A stretch of 14,305 nt of DNA from Myxococcaceae bacterium (GCA_018262385.1 JAGSPQ010000021.1:1-14305), one strand, 5' to 3'. Positions 1 through 10,702 are shown, counted from the stretch's first letter. Program-made: numbers and translations. The notes: generated from the sequence alone by a model not told the origin.

Positions 1-1
1 G

Positions 2-1879
<1,878 letters not shown>

Positions 1880-1887
1880 GACGCAGG

Positions 1888-2541
1888 TCAGGCCGGCGGC
1901 TTCGGATCCACCGGTGCCGGGTCGGCAGCAGCCGCGGCCGGCGCCGCCTCGACCGGAGCCGCGACCGCGGGAACCGCTGCCGCCTGGGCGCGCCCGGCTT
2001 CCCGCCGCTCGGCGAGGGCGACCGACTCGGCGAGAAACTGGTCGTACTGCACCTTGCGGCCGACCGCTTCCTGCTCGGCGGCCTTCTGCCGCACGTCGGC
2101 CCACGCCCTGCCCTGCCTGCCGGCCCAGACCGAGAAGAAGATCCCGGCCAGCAGCGAGCCGCCCCAGACCAGGTTCTGCAGCGGATCGGCGAAGGTCTGC
2201 TCGACCCCGTTGCCGACGAAGCGGATCGCGAAGTTGAACAGCGTGCCGGTGAGCGCGCCGACGATCGCGGTGCGCCAGATCGGCAGCTCGAGGAAGCGCG
2301 AGGCGAGGTGGATCAGCGCGGGCAGCACGAACAGGATCCACATCTGGCCGACGAAGATCACCACCGCCAGGTAGAGCACCCGGCTGTCGGCGGCGACGAG
2401 CCGGTGGTTGAGCCGGTTCATCAACATCACCGAGAGGATCGTGCCGCCGGTGTAGGCGATGAAGCCGAAGCCGACGATCAGCATGAACTGCCGGGCCTTC
2501 GCTTCCAGCCGCGCCAGCGGTTTGACTTTGCGTTCGCTCAC
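1888..2541 (-). CDS. Four-helix integral membrane protein of unknown function
   Basis: I do not recognise a family. The 217-residue product starts with GTG. It has a basic N-terminus (SERKVKPLARLEAKAR) and four hydrophobic segments at about 20-41, 55-80, 90-108 and 123-141. A charged, probably helical stretch follows (about 142-180), then an Ala/Pro-rich tail (180-217). The basic start suggests the N-terminus is cytoplasmic by the positive-inside rule, which with four helices also puts the tail in the cytoplasm. No catalytic motif is visible. The gene lies 40 bases downstream of truA on the same strand and may share its transcript. I see no strong Shine-Dalgarno before the GTG, so the start is only moderately certain. 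Codon use is GC-rich like its neighbours, with no sign of recent transfer. Confidence 0.8.
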   Translation of the reverse strand: MSERKVKPLARLEAKARQFMLIVGFGFIAYTGGTILSVMLMNRLNHRLVAADSRVLYLAVVIFVGQMWILFVLPALIHLASRFLELPIWRTAIVGALTGTLFNFAIRFVGNGVEQTFADPLQNLVWGGSLLAGIFFSVWAGRQGRAWADVRQKAAEQEAVGRKVQYDQFLAESVALAERREAGRAQAAAVPAVAAPVEAAPAAAAADPAPVDPKPPA

Positions 2542-2581
2542 GATCGGGCCCGGAGAGTAGCGCGAACCGCCCCTGCCCCCA

Positions 2582-3367
2582 TCACTCGTCCTGTGGAGAT
2601 TCGGCGGGGGCGTGGGGGCCGGGAGGATCGGCGTAGAAGACCTCCATCAGGGTCAGCCCATGCGGGGGGGCGGTGACGCCGGCGTGCTCGCGGGTCTTCG
2701 CCTCGAGCACTTCCTGCACCCACCTCGCCGGGTGCTTGCCCCGGCCGACGTTGACCAGGGTACCGATCAGGTTGCGGACCATGTGGCGCAGGAAGGCGGT
2801 GCCCTCGACGGTGAACCGGATCTCGTCGCCCGCGCTGCCCTCGAACTGCACCCGGGTCAGCTCGCGAATCGGGTGCTTCGCCTCGCACTCGGCGGCCCGG
2901 AAGCTCGAGAAGTCGTGCCGGCCCAGCAGGTGGGTCGCCCCCAGCTTCATCGCCTCGAGGTCGAGCGGCTGGAAGATCTCCCAGTGGGTGAGCCGCCGCA
3001 GCGGCGAGCGGCCCCGCAGGTTGCTCAGCCGGTAGAGGTAGCGCTTGCCCTTCGCCCACCGCCGGGGGTCGAACGCGGGGGCGACCTCCTCGGCCCGGAC
3101 CACCGCCACGTCGTCCGGCAGCAGCCCGTTGAGGCCCATCCAATATGCCCGGAGCGGAAGATTCACCGGAGAGTCGAACGCCACCACCTGGCCCTGGGCG
3201 TGGACGCCCGAGTCGGTGCGGCCGGCCGCGAAGACGTCGACCGGAGCGCCGACCAGCTGCTGCAGCGCCCGCATCAGCCGCCCCTGAATCGACGGGCCGT
3301 TGGGCTGGAGCTGCCAGCCCACATAGTGGGTGCCGTCGTACTCCAGCACGAGCTTGATCCGCGGCAT
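2582..3367 (-). CDS. truA: tRNA pseudouridine(38-40) synthase TruA
   Basis: Converts uridine to pseudouridine at positions 38-40 of the tRNA anticodon arm. The 261-residue length is normal for TruA. The N-terminus MPRIKLVLEYDGTHYVGWQ is the family's characteristic opening, and AGRTDSGVHA carries the catalytic aspartate (D52). Later family motifs are also present, including GRHDFSSFRA and the C-terminal FLRHMVRNLIGTLVNVG. The start is the ATG at 3365-3367. The frame stays open upstream to 3745, but that extension has no TruA similarity and runs antisense to a likely gene. The Shine-Dalgarno is weak. The gene diverges from the plus-strand gene starting at 3429, with 61 bases between them that should hold its promoter. 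Confidence 0.97.
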   Translation of the reverse strand: MPRIKLVLEYDGTHYVGWQLQPNGPSIQGRLMRALQQLVGAPVDVFAAGRTDSGVHAQGQVVAFDSPVNLPLRAYWMGLNGLLPDDVAVVRAEEVAPAFDPRRWAKGKRYLYRLSNLRGRSPLRRLTHWEIFQPLDLEAMKLGATHLLGRHDFSSFRAAECEAKHPIRELTRVQFEGSAGDEIRFTVEGTAFLRHMVRNLIGTLVNVGRGKHPARWVQEVLEAKTREHAGVTAPPHGLTLMEVFYADPPGPHAPAESPQDE

Positions 3368-3428
3368 CGGACCCGAGCGTGTATCAGCCGGTGGAACTTT
3401 CCTGAAATCCCGGGTGTCATGGCGGTCC
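3368..3428. promoter_or_regulatory. Divergent intergenic region between truA and the 3429 gene
   Basis: This 61-base gap separates two divergent starts and probably contains both promoters. It includes the short inverted repeat TTTC-CT-GAAA at 3398-3407, next to CCCGGG at 3409-3414. I see no convincing sigma-70 or sigma-54 box. The assignment rests on position, not on a recognised motif. Confidence 0.35.
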
Positions 3429-3845
3429 ATGCCCCCGGACGTGATGCTGTTGCTGGCTTCGAGCGGTCTGACCTTCGTGGCATCACTCATGTTTCTGGTC
3501 AGCGACGAGAGCCCGCCGCCGGTGGAGGAAGACGATCCGCGGCTGCACGTGAGCTTCTGCCTGCCGCCGCTGCGGCTGCAGCAGGTGCCTCCCCCGCTGC
3601 CGATCCGGCCGGACTGCGCGGTGGACCTCTCGACCGCCGGCCTGCACAGCGTGTTGACGATGCGTCCGGCCGACGGCGACGAGTGGCTGGTGACGCTGGA
3701 GTGTGTGCCGGTCCCCGACAGCGCGGCGCTCCAGGTTCGCGGCAACGACGGGATCGGGGCGGTCGCCGATCTTCGCTGGCACGGGAAGGCCGGGCTGGCG
3801 CGTCCGACCAGGCGGCAGTGGCGACAGAAGCCCGGACGGGCTTAA
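3429..3845 (+). CDS. Small membrane-anchored hypothetical protein
   Basis: I do not recognise this 138-residue product. From the ATG at 3429 it has a hydrophobic segment (about residues 5-24, MLLLASSGLTFVASLMFLV) followed by an acidic/Pro stretch. A probable extracytoplasmic domain comes next, with LHVSFCLPPL and a short WLVTLECVPVP strand-like region holding a cysteine. The C-terminus is basic. Third codon positions are strongly G/C in this frame, supporting real coding. ATG 3444 is an alternative start that would keep most of the hydrophobic segment. The frame is open back to 3330, but that would overlap truA. The amidohydrolase begins 12 bases after the stop, so the two are probably co-transcribed. 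Confidence 0.65.
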   Translation: MPPDVMLLLASSGLTFVASLMFLVSDESPPPVEEDDPRLHVSFCLPPLRLQQVPPPLPIRPDCAVDLSTAGLHSVLTMRPADGDEWLVTLECVPVPDSAALQVRGNDGIGAVADLRWHGKAGLARPTRRQWRQKPGRA

Positions 3846-3857
3846 AGCCTCGCCGGA

Positions 3858-5267
3858 ATGCTCCGGCCCCTGCTCGCCCTCGTCCTCCTCTGCGGCTGTC
3901 CCGCCTCGCACGTCTACCCGGCGCTGATCCGGGGGCCGGCCACCCCCGCCAGCGTTCCGCTCGTCTTTCACGACGTCCGGGTGTTCACCGCGACCGAAGC
4001 CGGGGTGCTCGAGCACCAGGACGTGGTGGTGGTGGGCGACCGGATCGTCTCGATCGCCGCCACCGGCGGGGCGCTGGCGCCCAACGCCCGGCTGATCGAA
4101 GGGGCGGGCAAGACGCTGCTGCCGGGCCTGGTCGACTTCCACGTCCACCTCACCGGCACCCCGTCGCCGCCCTGGCACGTCGTCTTCCCCGATCTGGATC
4201 ACACCGCCCACTCGTTGCTCTACGCGGGGATCACCACCGTGCAGGACGTGGGCGGCGATCTCGACGCGCTGGAGGAGCTGAAGGCGAAGGCGGCGAGCGG
4301 CCAGTGGCTGGGCCCCCACTTCACCTACGCCGGGAAGATCATCACCCCCGACGGAAGCTACCCGGCCAGCTACATGCGCGAGGCGCTGCCCTGGCCGGTG
4401 TCGAGCATCGCCGCCGGGCGGTTCAGCAACGAGATCGACTCGGAGAGCGCGGGCATCCGCGAGGTCGAGCAGCGGATCGCCAGGGGCGCGAGCATCATCA
4501 AGGTGGCGGTCGCGCAGGTGCCGCTCCACACCCCGGTCTACACCCGCGCGCTGCTCGAGCCGATCGTCAAGGCCGCCCACGCCAGGGGGGTCCGGGTGGT
4601 GGCGCACACCGACTCACCCGAGCACGCCCTGCTGGCGGCCCGCTCGGGGGTCGATGCGCTGGTGCACGGGATTCACCTCGGCGAGCTGACCGTCGAGCAG
4701 GCCCAGGAGCTCAAGGCGCTGGGAGTGGTGGTCTCGCCGACGATCGACGTCTTCAACCGGATCCAGGACATGGCCGAGTTCAAGTACGCGCCGACCCCGC
4801 TCGAGCAGGAGATCTACCCGGCGGATTACCTCGCCCAGTTCTCCCCTGCGGTGGTGCGGGGGCAGAAGCTGTCGGACGGGATGATGGAGTGGATCGTCGC
4901 GCTCCAGCAGCACGCGCCGCACCGGGCCGAGTCGGTGAAGCGGATGTACGAGGCGGGGATCCCGATCTTCGCCGGCTCGGATGCCTCGGGCTCGGCCGCG
5001 TGCTGGGCCGGCGGCGCGCTGATCGACGAGCTTGCGCTGCTGGTGAAGGCGGGGCTGCCTCCGACCGAGGTGCTGCTCGGAGCGACGGTGCGGCCTGCCC
5101 GGTGGATCGACGCGAAGGGCGACTGGGGAATGGTGAGCGCCGGCGCGCGGGCGGATCTGATCCTCGTCGACGGCGATCCGGTGGCCGACATCGCGGTGAT
5201 GGCGAAGGTGACGGAAGTGCTGAAGTCCGGGGTGCGGCTCGAGCGGCTGCGCCCGGCCGTGCCTTAG
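3858..5267 (+). CDS. Metal-dependent amidohydrolase with lipoprotein signal
   Basis: Predicted zinc-type hydrolase of the amidohydrolase superfamily, 469 residues. Seen in sequence: a metal-binding HxH in LVDFHVHLTG (H95, H97), a candidate carbamylated lysine in ASIIKVAV (K215), metal-ligand histidines in VRVVAHTDS (H250) and ALVHGIH (H270), and the catalytic aspartate in FAGSDASG (D375). The end, GMVSAGARADLILVDGDP, is the beta-sandwich closing motif usual in imidazolonepropionase- and prolidase-like members. Residues 1-14 (MLRPLLALVLLCGC) are a short hydrophobic signal ending in a lipobox-like LCGC, so the enzyme is probably lipidated at C14 and exported. The substrate cannot be told; candidates are dipeptides or cyclic amides. 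Its stop codon overlaps that of the convergent kinase gene by 3 bases. Confidence 0.9.
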   Translation: MLRPLLALVLLCGCPASHVYPALIRGPATPASVPLVFHDVRVFTATEAGVLEHQDVVVVGDRIVSIAATGGALAPNARLIEGAGKTLLPGLVDFHVHLTGTPSPPWHVVFPDLDHTAHSLLYAGITTVQDVGGDLDALEELKAKAASGQWLGPHFTYAGKIITPDGSYPASYMREALPWPVSSIAAGRFSNEIDSESAGIREVEQRIARGASIIKVAVAQVPLHTPVYTRALLEPIVKAAHARGVRVVAHTDSPEHALLAARSGVDALVHGIHLGELTVEQAQELKALGVVVSPTIDVFNRIQDMAEFKYAPTPLEQEIYPADYLAQFSPAVVRGQKLSDGMMEWIVALQQHAPHRAESVKRMYEAGIPIFAGSDASGSAACWAGGALIDELALLVKAGLPPTEVLLGATVRPARWIDAKGDWGMVSAGARADLILVDGDPVADIAVMAKVTEVLKSGVRLERLRPAVP

Positions 5268-6469
5268 CGGTACTTGAGCCAGTTGCCGACGATGTCGCGC
5301 ACCAGGCTCGAGACGCTGACGTTGTTGCGGCGGGCGATCCCGTTGAGCGCTTCGAGCTCTTTGGGGCCCAGCGGAACCTGCAGCGTCGCGCCGTGGCTGC
5401 CCGTCGGCAGGTCGGCCGAGGCCGAGATCGCCTCGACCGAGGAGATGATCTCCTCCGCCTCGTCGAGCACCTCTTCCGGCGTGGGGCGCGGCGAGTCGGC
5501 CAGCCGCGACTTCTCTTCCTCCAGCTCGTCGTTGAAGAGCTGCTTGAGGAAGTTGCTGAGGTGGATGTTGCTGGGGGTGAACTCGTACTGGCTGAGGAAC
5601 TGATCGAGGTCGTACTGCATGTCCCAGGCGGTCTGGTACCGGCGGTCGCGGTCCTTCTCGAGCGCCCGCATCAGGATCGCCTCGACCGCCTCGGGGATGT
5701 CGGCCTTGAAGTAGCTGGGAGCGTAGATCTTCCCCTCGGTGATCGACTTGAGGATCGCGACCTCGCTGTCGCCGGTGAAGAGCTTGAACCCGGTGAGCCA
5801 CTCGTAGAGCACGGTGCCGAGCGAGAAGAGATCCGAGCGGCAGTCGAGCGGCTTGCCCATGCACTGCTCGGGGCTCATGTACGACAGCTTCCCTTTGATC
5901 TCGCCCGCGCGGGTCTGCTCGATCTGGTTGGCGGCCTTCGCGATGCCGAAGTCGAGCACCTTCACCGTGCCATCGAACGACACGAAGATGTTCTCGGGGG
6001 TGACGTCGCGGTGAACGATGTTCAGCGGGTTGCCGTAGAGGTCGACCTTCTGGTGCGCGTAGTAGAGGCCCTCGCACACCGAGCTGGCGATCTTCAGCGC
6101 GTACACCATCGGAAACGGAATCCCCATGCTGTCGGCCTTGGGGATGATCCGCCGCATGTCGCGGCCGAAGATGTATTCCATCGCGATGAAGTACGACTCG
6201 GAGATTTTTCCGAGGTCGTAGATCTGCACGATGTTGGGGTGGTTGAGCTGGGCCGCCAGCTTCGCCTCGTTGAGGAACATCTTCACGAAGCTCGCCTGCT
6301 TCGAAAGATGCGGGCGGATGCGCTTGATGACGATCGTCTTCTCGAACCCCTCGAGGCCCGCCTGGCGGGCGAGGAAGATCTCGGCCATTCCGCCGACGGC
6401 GATGCGATCGATCAGGGTGTACTTGCCGAAGCGGGTCGACCCCGTCTTGGCTTTTTGCGGCTCTGGCAT
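5264..6469 (-). CDS. Cytosolic Ser/Thr protein kinase with C-terminal ribbon-helix-helix-like domain
   Basis: Eukaryotic-type Hanks kinase, 401 residues, with all core motifs: glycine-rich loop IAVGGMAEIF (23-32), ATP lysine K49 (VIKR), alpha-C glutamate E68, catalytic loop HRDVTPEN (H153-N160, D155), DFG at 173-175 and SPE at 199-201. It should be active. The kinase domain ends near 290. An acidic linker follows, with many Glu around 314-345. Residues about 361-401 (ATLQVPLGPKELEALNG..., then NNVSVSSLVRDIVGNWLKYR) resemble a ribbon-helix-helix DNA-binding fold: one amphipathic strand and two helices with the turn NNVSVS between them. No transmembrane segment is present, unlike many bacterial kinases of this type. 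The start is ATG 6467-6469, with AAGG about 12 bases upstream; the much longer open frame upstream is antisense or out-of-frame noise. It lies 14 bases after the hydrolase gene. Confidence 0.93.
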   Translation of the reverse strand: MPEPQKAKTGSTRFGKYTLIDRIAVGGMAEIFLARQAGLEGFEKTIVIKRIRPHLSKQASFVKMFLNEAKLAAQLNHPNIVQIYDLGKISESYFIAMEYIFGRDMRRIIPKADSMGIPFPMVYALKIASSVCEGLYYAHQKVDLYGNPLNIVHRDVTPENIFVSFDGTVKVLDFGIAKAANQIEQTRAGEIKGKLSYMSPEQCMGKPLDCRSDLFSLGTVLYEWLTGFKLFTGDSEVAILKSITEGKIYAPSYFKADIPEAVEAILMRALEKDRDRRYQTAWDMQYDLDQFLSQYEFTPSNIHLSNFLKQLFNDELEEEKSRLADSPRPTPEEVLDEAEEIISSVEAISASADLPTGSHGATLQVPLGPKELEALNGIARRNNVSVSSLVRDIVGNWLKYR

Positions 6470-6483
6470 GGGGCGCGCGGACC

Positions 6484-7350
6484 TTATTTCAGGAGCGCCC
6501 CGTCGAACAGAGAGACCATCCGCTGTTCGTACTGCGCCCCGCCGGCGGCGGCGTATTCCCCATGCCCTGCCCCCGGCACCACCCAGTGGCTCTTGGGCTG
6601 GCAGGCGGCGTCGAACAGCCGCTGCTCCATCCCCGGGGGGTTGCTCTGGTCCGCGCCGCCCTCGATCAGCAGCAGCGGGCGGGGGGCGATCCGGCAGATC
6701 ACGTCGATCGGGTGGACCCGGTCGAGGTCGACTCCGGAAGACCTCACCGCCAGCCTGATCGGCACCTGGCTCAAGGGCCCCCACCTGCGTCCGTCGAAGT
6801 CCAGCGCTTCGGTCAGCGTGGTGTAGGCGCCGGTGATCGCGACCGCCTTCAGCCGGGGGTCGACCGCGGCGACCTCGACCACCACCGCGGCGCCCATCGA
6901 GAAGCCGAGCGCCCCCAGCCGCTGGGGGTCGACTCCGGGCCGGGTGGAGACGAATCCGAGCGCGGCGGCGAGCGAGGCCTGCTCGCGATCGCCCCAGGTG
7001 ACCAGCTCGCCCTCGCTGCTGCCGTGGCCGGGCAGATCGAAGGCCAGCACCCCGTAGCCGTGGCGGGCGAGCACTTGAAGCTCGGGCTCCAGCTGGGCCC
7101 GGTTGCCGCCGTGACCATGGAGCAGCACGATCGCCGCCCGGTTCTTCGAAGGCACCCACCAGCCGCGCAGGGTGGCTCCGCTCGGATCTGCAAACGCGAC
7201 CTCCTCCAGCCCCTCGAGCCTGGGTGCCGCCGGCACCGCGACCCGGGGCGGGTGCAGCAGGGAGATCCCGAACCGCCAGCTGCGAACGGCGATCAGCCCG
7301 GCGAAGATCACCGCGCCGAGCGCGAGGGCCACCAGGGCGCGCTTCTTCAA
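6484..7350 (-). CDS. Membrane-anchored alpha/beta-hydrolase
   Basis: Serine hydrolase of the alpha/beta fold, 288 residues. An N-terminal hydrophobic segment (about 5-22) after a KKR start suggests a membrane anchor or signal peptide with the enzyme outside the inner membrane. Motifs: oxyanion loop LLHGHGGN (77-83), nucleophile elbow GFSMG (S151), likely acid D234 in EGGADQ and base H263 in GAGHGEY. This is the pattern of BAAT/esterase-like or 'serine aminopeptidase S33-like' members; the substrate is unknown. The start is a TTG (7348-7350) with GGAAG six bases upstream, overlapping the stop of the preceding gene. An in-frame GTG (residue 7) is possible but would lose the positive N-terminus. 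It is the third gene of the probable gcvP transcription unit. Confidence 0.9.
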   Translation of the reverse strand: MKKRALVALALGAVIFAGLIAVRSWRFGISLLHPPRVAVPAAPRLEGLEEVAFADPSGATLRGWWVPSKNRAAIVLLHGHGGNRAQLEPELQVLARHGYGVLAFDLPGHGSSEGELVTWGDREQASLAAALGFVSTRPGVDPQRLGALGFSMGAAVVVEVAAVDPRLKAVAITGAYTTLTEALDFDGRRWGPLSQVPIRLAVRSSGVDLDRVHPIDVICRIAPRPLLLIEGGADQSNPPGMEQRLFDAACQPKSHWVVPGAGHGEYAAAGGAQYEQRMVSLFDGALLK

Positions 7351-7353
7351 GGG

Positions 7354-7842
7354 CTACTTCCGGGTCGAGGTGACGTTCTGCCCCAGCACCAGCCGGGTCG
7401 AGTCCCACCGGGCGTTGAAGGTGTACGAGACGCGCTGGCGCTCGCCGCTGAAGGTGAAGCCCCGGGCGAAGCGCTGTTGCACGCAGAGGGCGACCCCGCC
7501 GTTCTGCGGCTCGGTCTTCGCTTCGGCGTTGGCGACCGTGCCGTCGGGGAGCAGCTCGATCTCGAGCAGGCCCTCGACCCGCGAGTCCTTGCCGAGGTGG
7601 CGCTGCATGCACTCCTCGACGTTGCCCTTCATGAAGAAGGTGCGCACCCGCTCAGAGAGGTCGGGCGCTTCGGGAGGAGGGGCGGCCGGCTCGATCGCGC
7701 TGATGGTGATCTTCTCGGGCGCCGTAGGCCGGGCCTCGAGGTAGCTGGACCCGAAGATGGCGGCGCCGATCAGCAGGAGGAGGAGGACGGCGCCCAGCAG
7801 AATCACCGACGGCTTGAGTCCGTCCTTCTCGTTGTTCGCCAT
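7354..7842 (-). CDS. AgmX/TonB-like C-terminal domain membrane protein
   Basis: A 162-residue protein with a short charged cytoplasmic start, one hydrophobic helix (about 12-32), a Pro/Ala-rich linker (40-62) and a periplasmic domain. That domain has the layout of the AgmX/PglI C-terminal family known from myxobacterial gliding proteins: a first helix with a cysteine (NVEECMQRHL, C78), strands with ELLPDGTVANAEAK, then VALCVQQRF (C120) and a final strand. The two cysteines may form a disulfide. The assignment is by pattern and moderately secure; a direct role in gliding does not follow. AGGAG lies 12 bases before the ATG. The gene starts 19 bases after gcvP and ends 3 bases before the hydrolase gene. 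Confidence 0.8.
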   Translation of the reverse strand: MANNEKDGLKPSVILLGAVLLLLLIGAAIFGSSYLEARPTAPEKITISAIEPAAPPPEAPDLSERVRTFFMKGNVEECMQRHLGKDSRVEGLLEIELLPDGTVANAEAKTEPQNGGVALCVQQRFARGFTFSGERQRVSYTFNARWDSTRLVLGQNVTSTRK

Positions 7843-7861
7843 AGGCGGGGTGCGCTCCTGT

Positions 7862-10702
7862 TCAGGGCCAGCTGCAGACCAGCTTGCGGTCTCCCAGCAC
7901 GTTGTTCACTCGGCCGACGAAAGGCCAGAACTTCCGGTTGCGGACTTCCGCCGTCGGGAAGGCGGCGCGGGTCCGCGAGTACGGCCGGGCCCACTCGTCC
8001 TTCGTCACCACTTCGGCGGTATGGGGAGCGTGCTTCAGCACGTTGTCCTCCTTCGACGCCTTGCCCTCTTCGATCTCGCGGATCTCCGAGCGGATCGCGA
8101 TCATCGCCTCGCAGAACCGGTTGAGCTCGGGAAGCGGCTCGCTCTCGGTGGGCTCGATCATCATCGTGCTCGCCACCGGGAAGCTGACCGTGGGGGCGTG
8201 GAAGCCATAGTCGATCAGCCGCTTGGCGATGTCGTCCACCTCGACCCCGCACGAGCCCTTGAGCTTGCGCATGTCGAGGATGCACTCGTGGGCCACGAAG
8301 CCGGCCTTGCCCTGGTAGAGCACCGGGTAGGACGCCTGCAGCCGCCGGGCGACGTAGTTGGCGCTCAGGATCGCCATCCGGGTGGCGTGGGTGAGCCCTT
8401 CCCCGCCCATCGCGAAGATGTAGACCCAGCTGATCAGCAGCACGTTGGCGCTGCCGTACGGCGCCGCCGAGACCGGGCCGGGGCCGCTGGCGCCGCCGAC
8501 CTTCAGCAGCGGGTGGTTGGGCAGGTGCTCGACCAGGTGGGGGGCGCAGCAGATCGGCCCCATCCCCGGGCCGCCGCCGCCGTGGGGGATGCAGAAGGTC
8601 TTGTGGAGGTTCAAGTGGCAGACGTCGGCGCCGAAGTCGCCCGGGCGGCACAGGCCCACCTGGGCGTTCATGTTCGCGCCGTCCATGTAGACCTGACCGC
8701 CCTGGGCGTGGACGATGCTGCAGATCTCTTTGATCTCTTCCTCGAACACCCCGTGGGTCGAGGGGTAGGTGACCATCAGCGCGGCGAGCTGGTCCTTGTG
8801 CTCCACCGCGCGGGCCTTCAGATCGGCCAGATCGACGTTGCCGTTCTCGTCGGTCTTCACCACCACCACCTGGTAGCCGGCCATCGCCGCCGAGGCGGGG
8901 TTGGTGCCGTGGGCGGACTGGGGGATCAGGCAGACGTTGCGGTGGCCCTGCCCTCGCGCTTCCTGGTAGCTGCGAATCGTCAGCAGGCCGGCGTACTCGC
9001 CCTGGCTGCCGGCGTTGGGCATCAGCGAGACGCCCGCGAAGCCGGTGATCTCCTTGAGCGCGTCTTCGAGAGTGCGGAAGACCTCCTGGTAGCCGGCGGT
9101 CTGGGCGGCGGGCGCGAACGGGTGCATCCGCGAGAACTGGGGCCAGGTCACCGGCACCATCTCGGAAGTGGCGTTGAGCTTCATCGTGCAGCTGCCCAGC
9201 GGGATCATCGCGTGGGTGAGCGACAGATCGCGCCCCTCGAGCATCCGGATGTACCGCAGCATCTCGGTCTCGCTGTGGTGGCTGTTGAAGATCTGCTGCT
9301 GCAGGTAGGCGCTCTTGCGGCGCAGCGGCTCGCCGATGCTGGCCGCGGGCTCGCCGAGCGAGGCGAGGGTGAACTCGACCTTCTTGCCGCCGGCGAACAC
9401 GTGGAGCAGCGTCTCGAGCTCCTTCGCCGACACCGTCTCGTCGAAGTTGACGCCCAGGTGGGTGGCGTCGATCCGCCGCAGGTTCATGTGCTGGGTGCGG
9501 GCAGCGACCTCGATGCCGTCGGCGACCCGGGGGTCGACGATCACGCTCAAGCTGTCGAAGTACTCGGCGTGCGCCAGCTTGAAGCCCAGCTTGCCGAGGC
9601 CGGCGGCGAAGGTGCGGGTGAGCGCGTTGACCCGGGAGGCGATCGCCTTGAGGCCGGAGGGCCCATGGTAGACGGCGTACATCCCGGCCATCACCGCCAG
9701 CAGCACCTGGGCGGTGCAGATGTTGCTCGTCGCCTTCTCGCGGCGAATGTGCTGCTCGCGGGTGCCGAGCGCCATCCGCAACGCGGGGCGGCCGTTGGCG
9801 TCTTCGCTGACGCCGATGATCCGGCCCGGCATGCTGCGGACGAACTCGGTGCGGGTCGAGAGGTAGGCGGCGTGGGGGCCGCCGAAGCCCATCGGCACTC
9901 CGAACCGCTGGGCGCTGCCGACCGCGACGTCGGCGCCGAGCTCTCCGGGCGGAGTGCACAGGCACAGCGCGAGCGGATCGGCGGCGACGATCGCCAGGCC
10001 GCCGGCCGCGTGGACCTTTTCGATGAAGCCGCGGTAGTCGAACAGCCCGCCATCGGTGGCGGGGTACTGAAGCAGCGCGCCGAAGATCTTCTCTTTGAAG
10101 TCGAAGGTGCGGTGATCGCCGACGACCACCTTCCAGCCCAGCGGCTTCGCCCGACCCTGCACCACCGCGATCGTCTGCGGGTGGCAGGCGGAGCTGACGA
10201 AGAACGCCCGGCCGTCGGACTCCTTGCCCACCGCGTGCACCAGGTGCATCGCCTCGGCGGCCGCGGTGCCTTCGTCGAGCAGCGAGGCGTTGGAGATCGG
10301 CAGGCCGGTGAGGTCGGCGATCATCGTCTGGTAGTTGAGCAGCGCCTCGAGGCGGCCCTGGGCGATCTCGGCCTGGTAGGGCGTGTACTGGGTGTACCAG
10401 CCGGGGTTGAGCAGGATGTTCCGCAGGATGACGCCGGGGGTGATCGTGTCGTGGTACCCCATGCCGATGAACGAGCGGAACACCTGGTTCTTGTTCGCGA
10501 TCGCCTCCAGTTCCTCGAGCAGCTGGAACTCGGGCTTGCCGGGCGGGAGCGCGAGCGGGCGGCCGAGCCGAATCGACTTCGGCACGGTGCGATCGATCAG
10601 CTCATCGAGCGACTTGACTCCGACCACCTCGAGCATCGTCTCGAGATCGCGGGAGGACGGACCAATGTGGCGGCGGGGGAAGGTGTCGACGTAATCGAGC
10701 AT
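7862..10702 (-). CDS. gcvP: Glycine dehydrogenase (decarboxylating), P-protein
   Basis: PLP enzyme of the glycine cleavage system. It decarboxylates glycine and passes the aminomethyl group to the lipoyl arm of GcvH. At 946 residues it is the single-chain form, not the split two-subunit form. The opening [17 protein letters not shown] is typical. The PLP lysine is K701 in [18 protein letters not shown]. Other family blocks include [12 protein letters not shown] (81-92), [10 protein letters not shown] (501-510), [12 protein letters not shown] and [13 protein letters not shown]. The start is ATG 10700-10702; the frame is open 23 codons further, but the extra residues do not belong to the family. 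Three genes follow it closely on the same strand. It is separated from gcvT-gcvH by two plus-strand genes. Confidence 0.98.
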   Translation of the reverse strand: MLDYVDTFPRRHIGPSSRDLETMLEVVGVKSLDELIDRTVPKSIRLGRPLALPPGKPEFQLLEELEAIANKNQVFRSFIGMGYHDTITPGVILRNILLNPGWYTQYTPYQAEIAQGRLEALLNYQTMIADLTGLPISNASLLDEGTAAAEAMHLVHAVGKESDGRAFFVSSACHPQTIAVVQGRAKPLGWKVVVGDHRTFDFKEKIFGALLQYPATDGGLFDYRGFIEKVHAAGGLAIVAADPLALCLCTPPGELGADVAVGSAQRFGVPMGFGGPHAAYLSTRTEFVRSMPGRIIGVSEDANGRPALRMALGTREQHIRREKATSNICTAQVLLAVMAGMYAVYHGPSGLKAIASRVNALTRTFAAGLGKLGFKLAHAEYFDSLSVIVDPRVADGIEVAARTQHMNLRRIDATHLGVNFDETVSAKELETLLHVFAGGKKVEFTLASLGEPAASIGEPLRRKSAYLQQQIFNSHHSETEMLRYIRMLEGRDLSLTHAMIPLGSCTMKLNATSEMVPVTWPQFSRMHPFAPAAQTAGYQEVFRTLEDALKEITGFAGVSLMPNAGSQGEYAGLLTIRSYQEARGQGHRNVCLIPQSAHGTNPASAAMAGYQVVVVKTDENGNVDLADLKARAVEHKDQLAALMVTYPSTHGVFEEEIKEICSIVHAQGGQVYMDGANMNAQVGLCRPGDFGADVCHLNLHKTFCIPHGGGGPGMGPICCAPHLVEHLPNHPLLKVGGASGPGPVSAAPYGSANVLLISWVYIFAMGGEGLTHATRMAILSANYVARRLQASYPVLYQGKAGFVAHECILDMRKLKGSCGVEVDDIAKRLIDYGFHAPTVSFPVASTMMIEPTESEPLPELNRFCEAMIAIRSEIREIEEGKASKEDNVLKHAPHTAEVVTKDEWARPYSRTRAAFPTAEVRNRKFWPFVGRVNNVLGDRKLVCSWP

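Noticed and set aside
3368..3745. N-terminal extension of truA by 126 codons
   Set aside because: The Ser/Thr/Gly-rich extension is unlike TruA proteins, and the expected N-terminus MPRIKLVLEYDG starts exactly at 3367.
2612..6826. Very long open frame on the plus strand (about 1400 codons) across truA, the amidohydrolase and the kinase
   Set aside because: Its translation is Arg/Gly/Ala/Pro-rich with no recognisable domain and overlaps several well-supported genes. Long empty frames are expected in very GC-rich DNA.
6470..7612. Kinase extended N-terminally through the hydrolase gene
   Set aside because: The extra 381 residues are the out-of-frame reading of the hydrolase gene and part of the AgmX-like gene; kinase similarity starts with MPEPQKAKTG at 6469.
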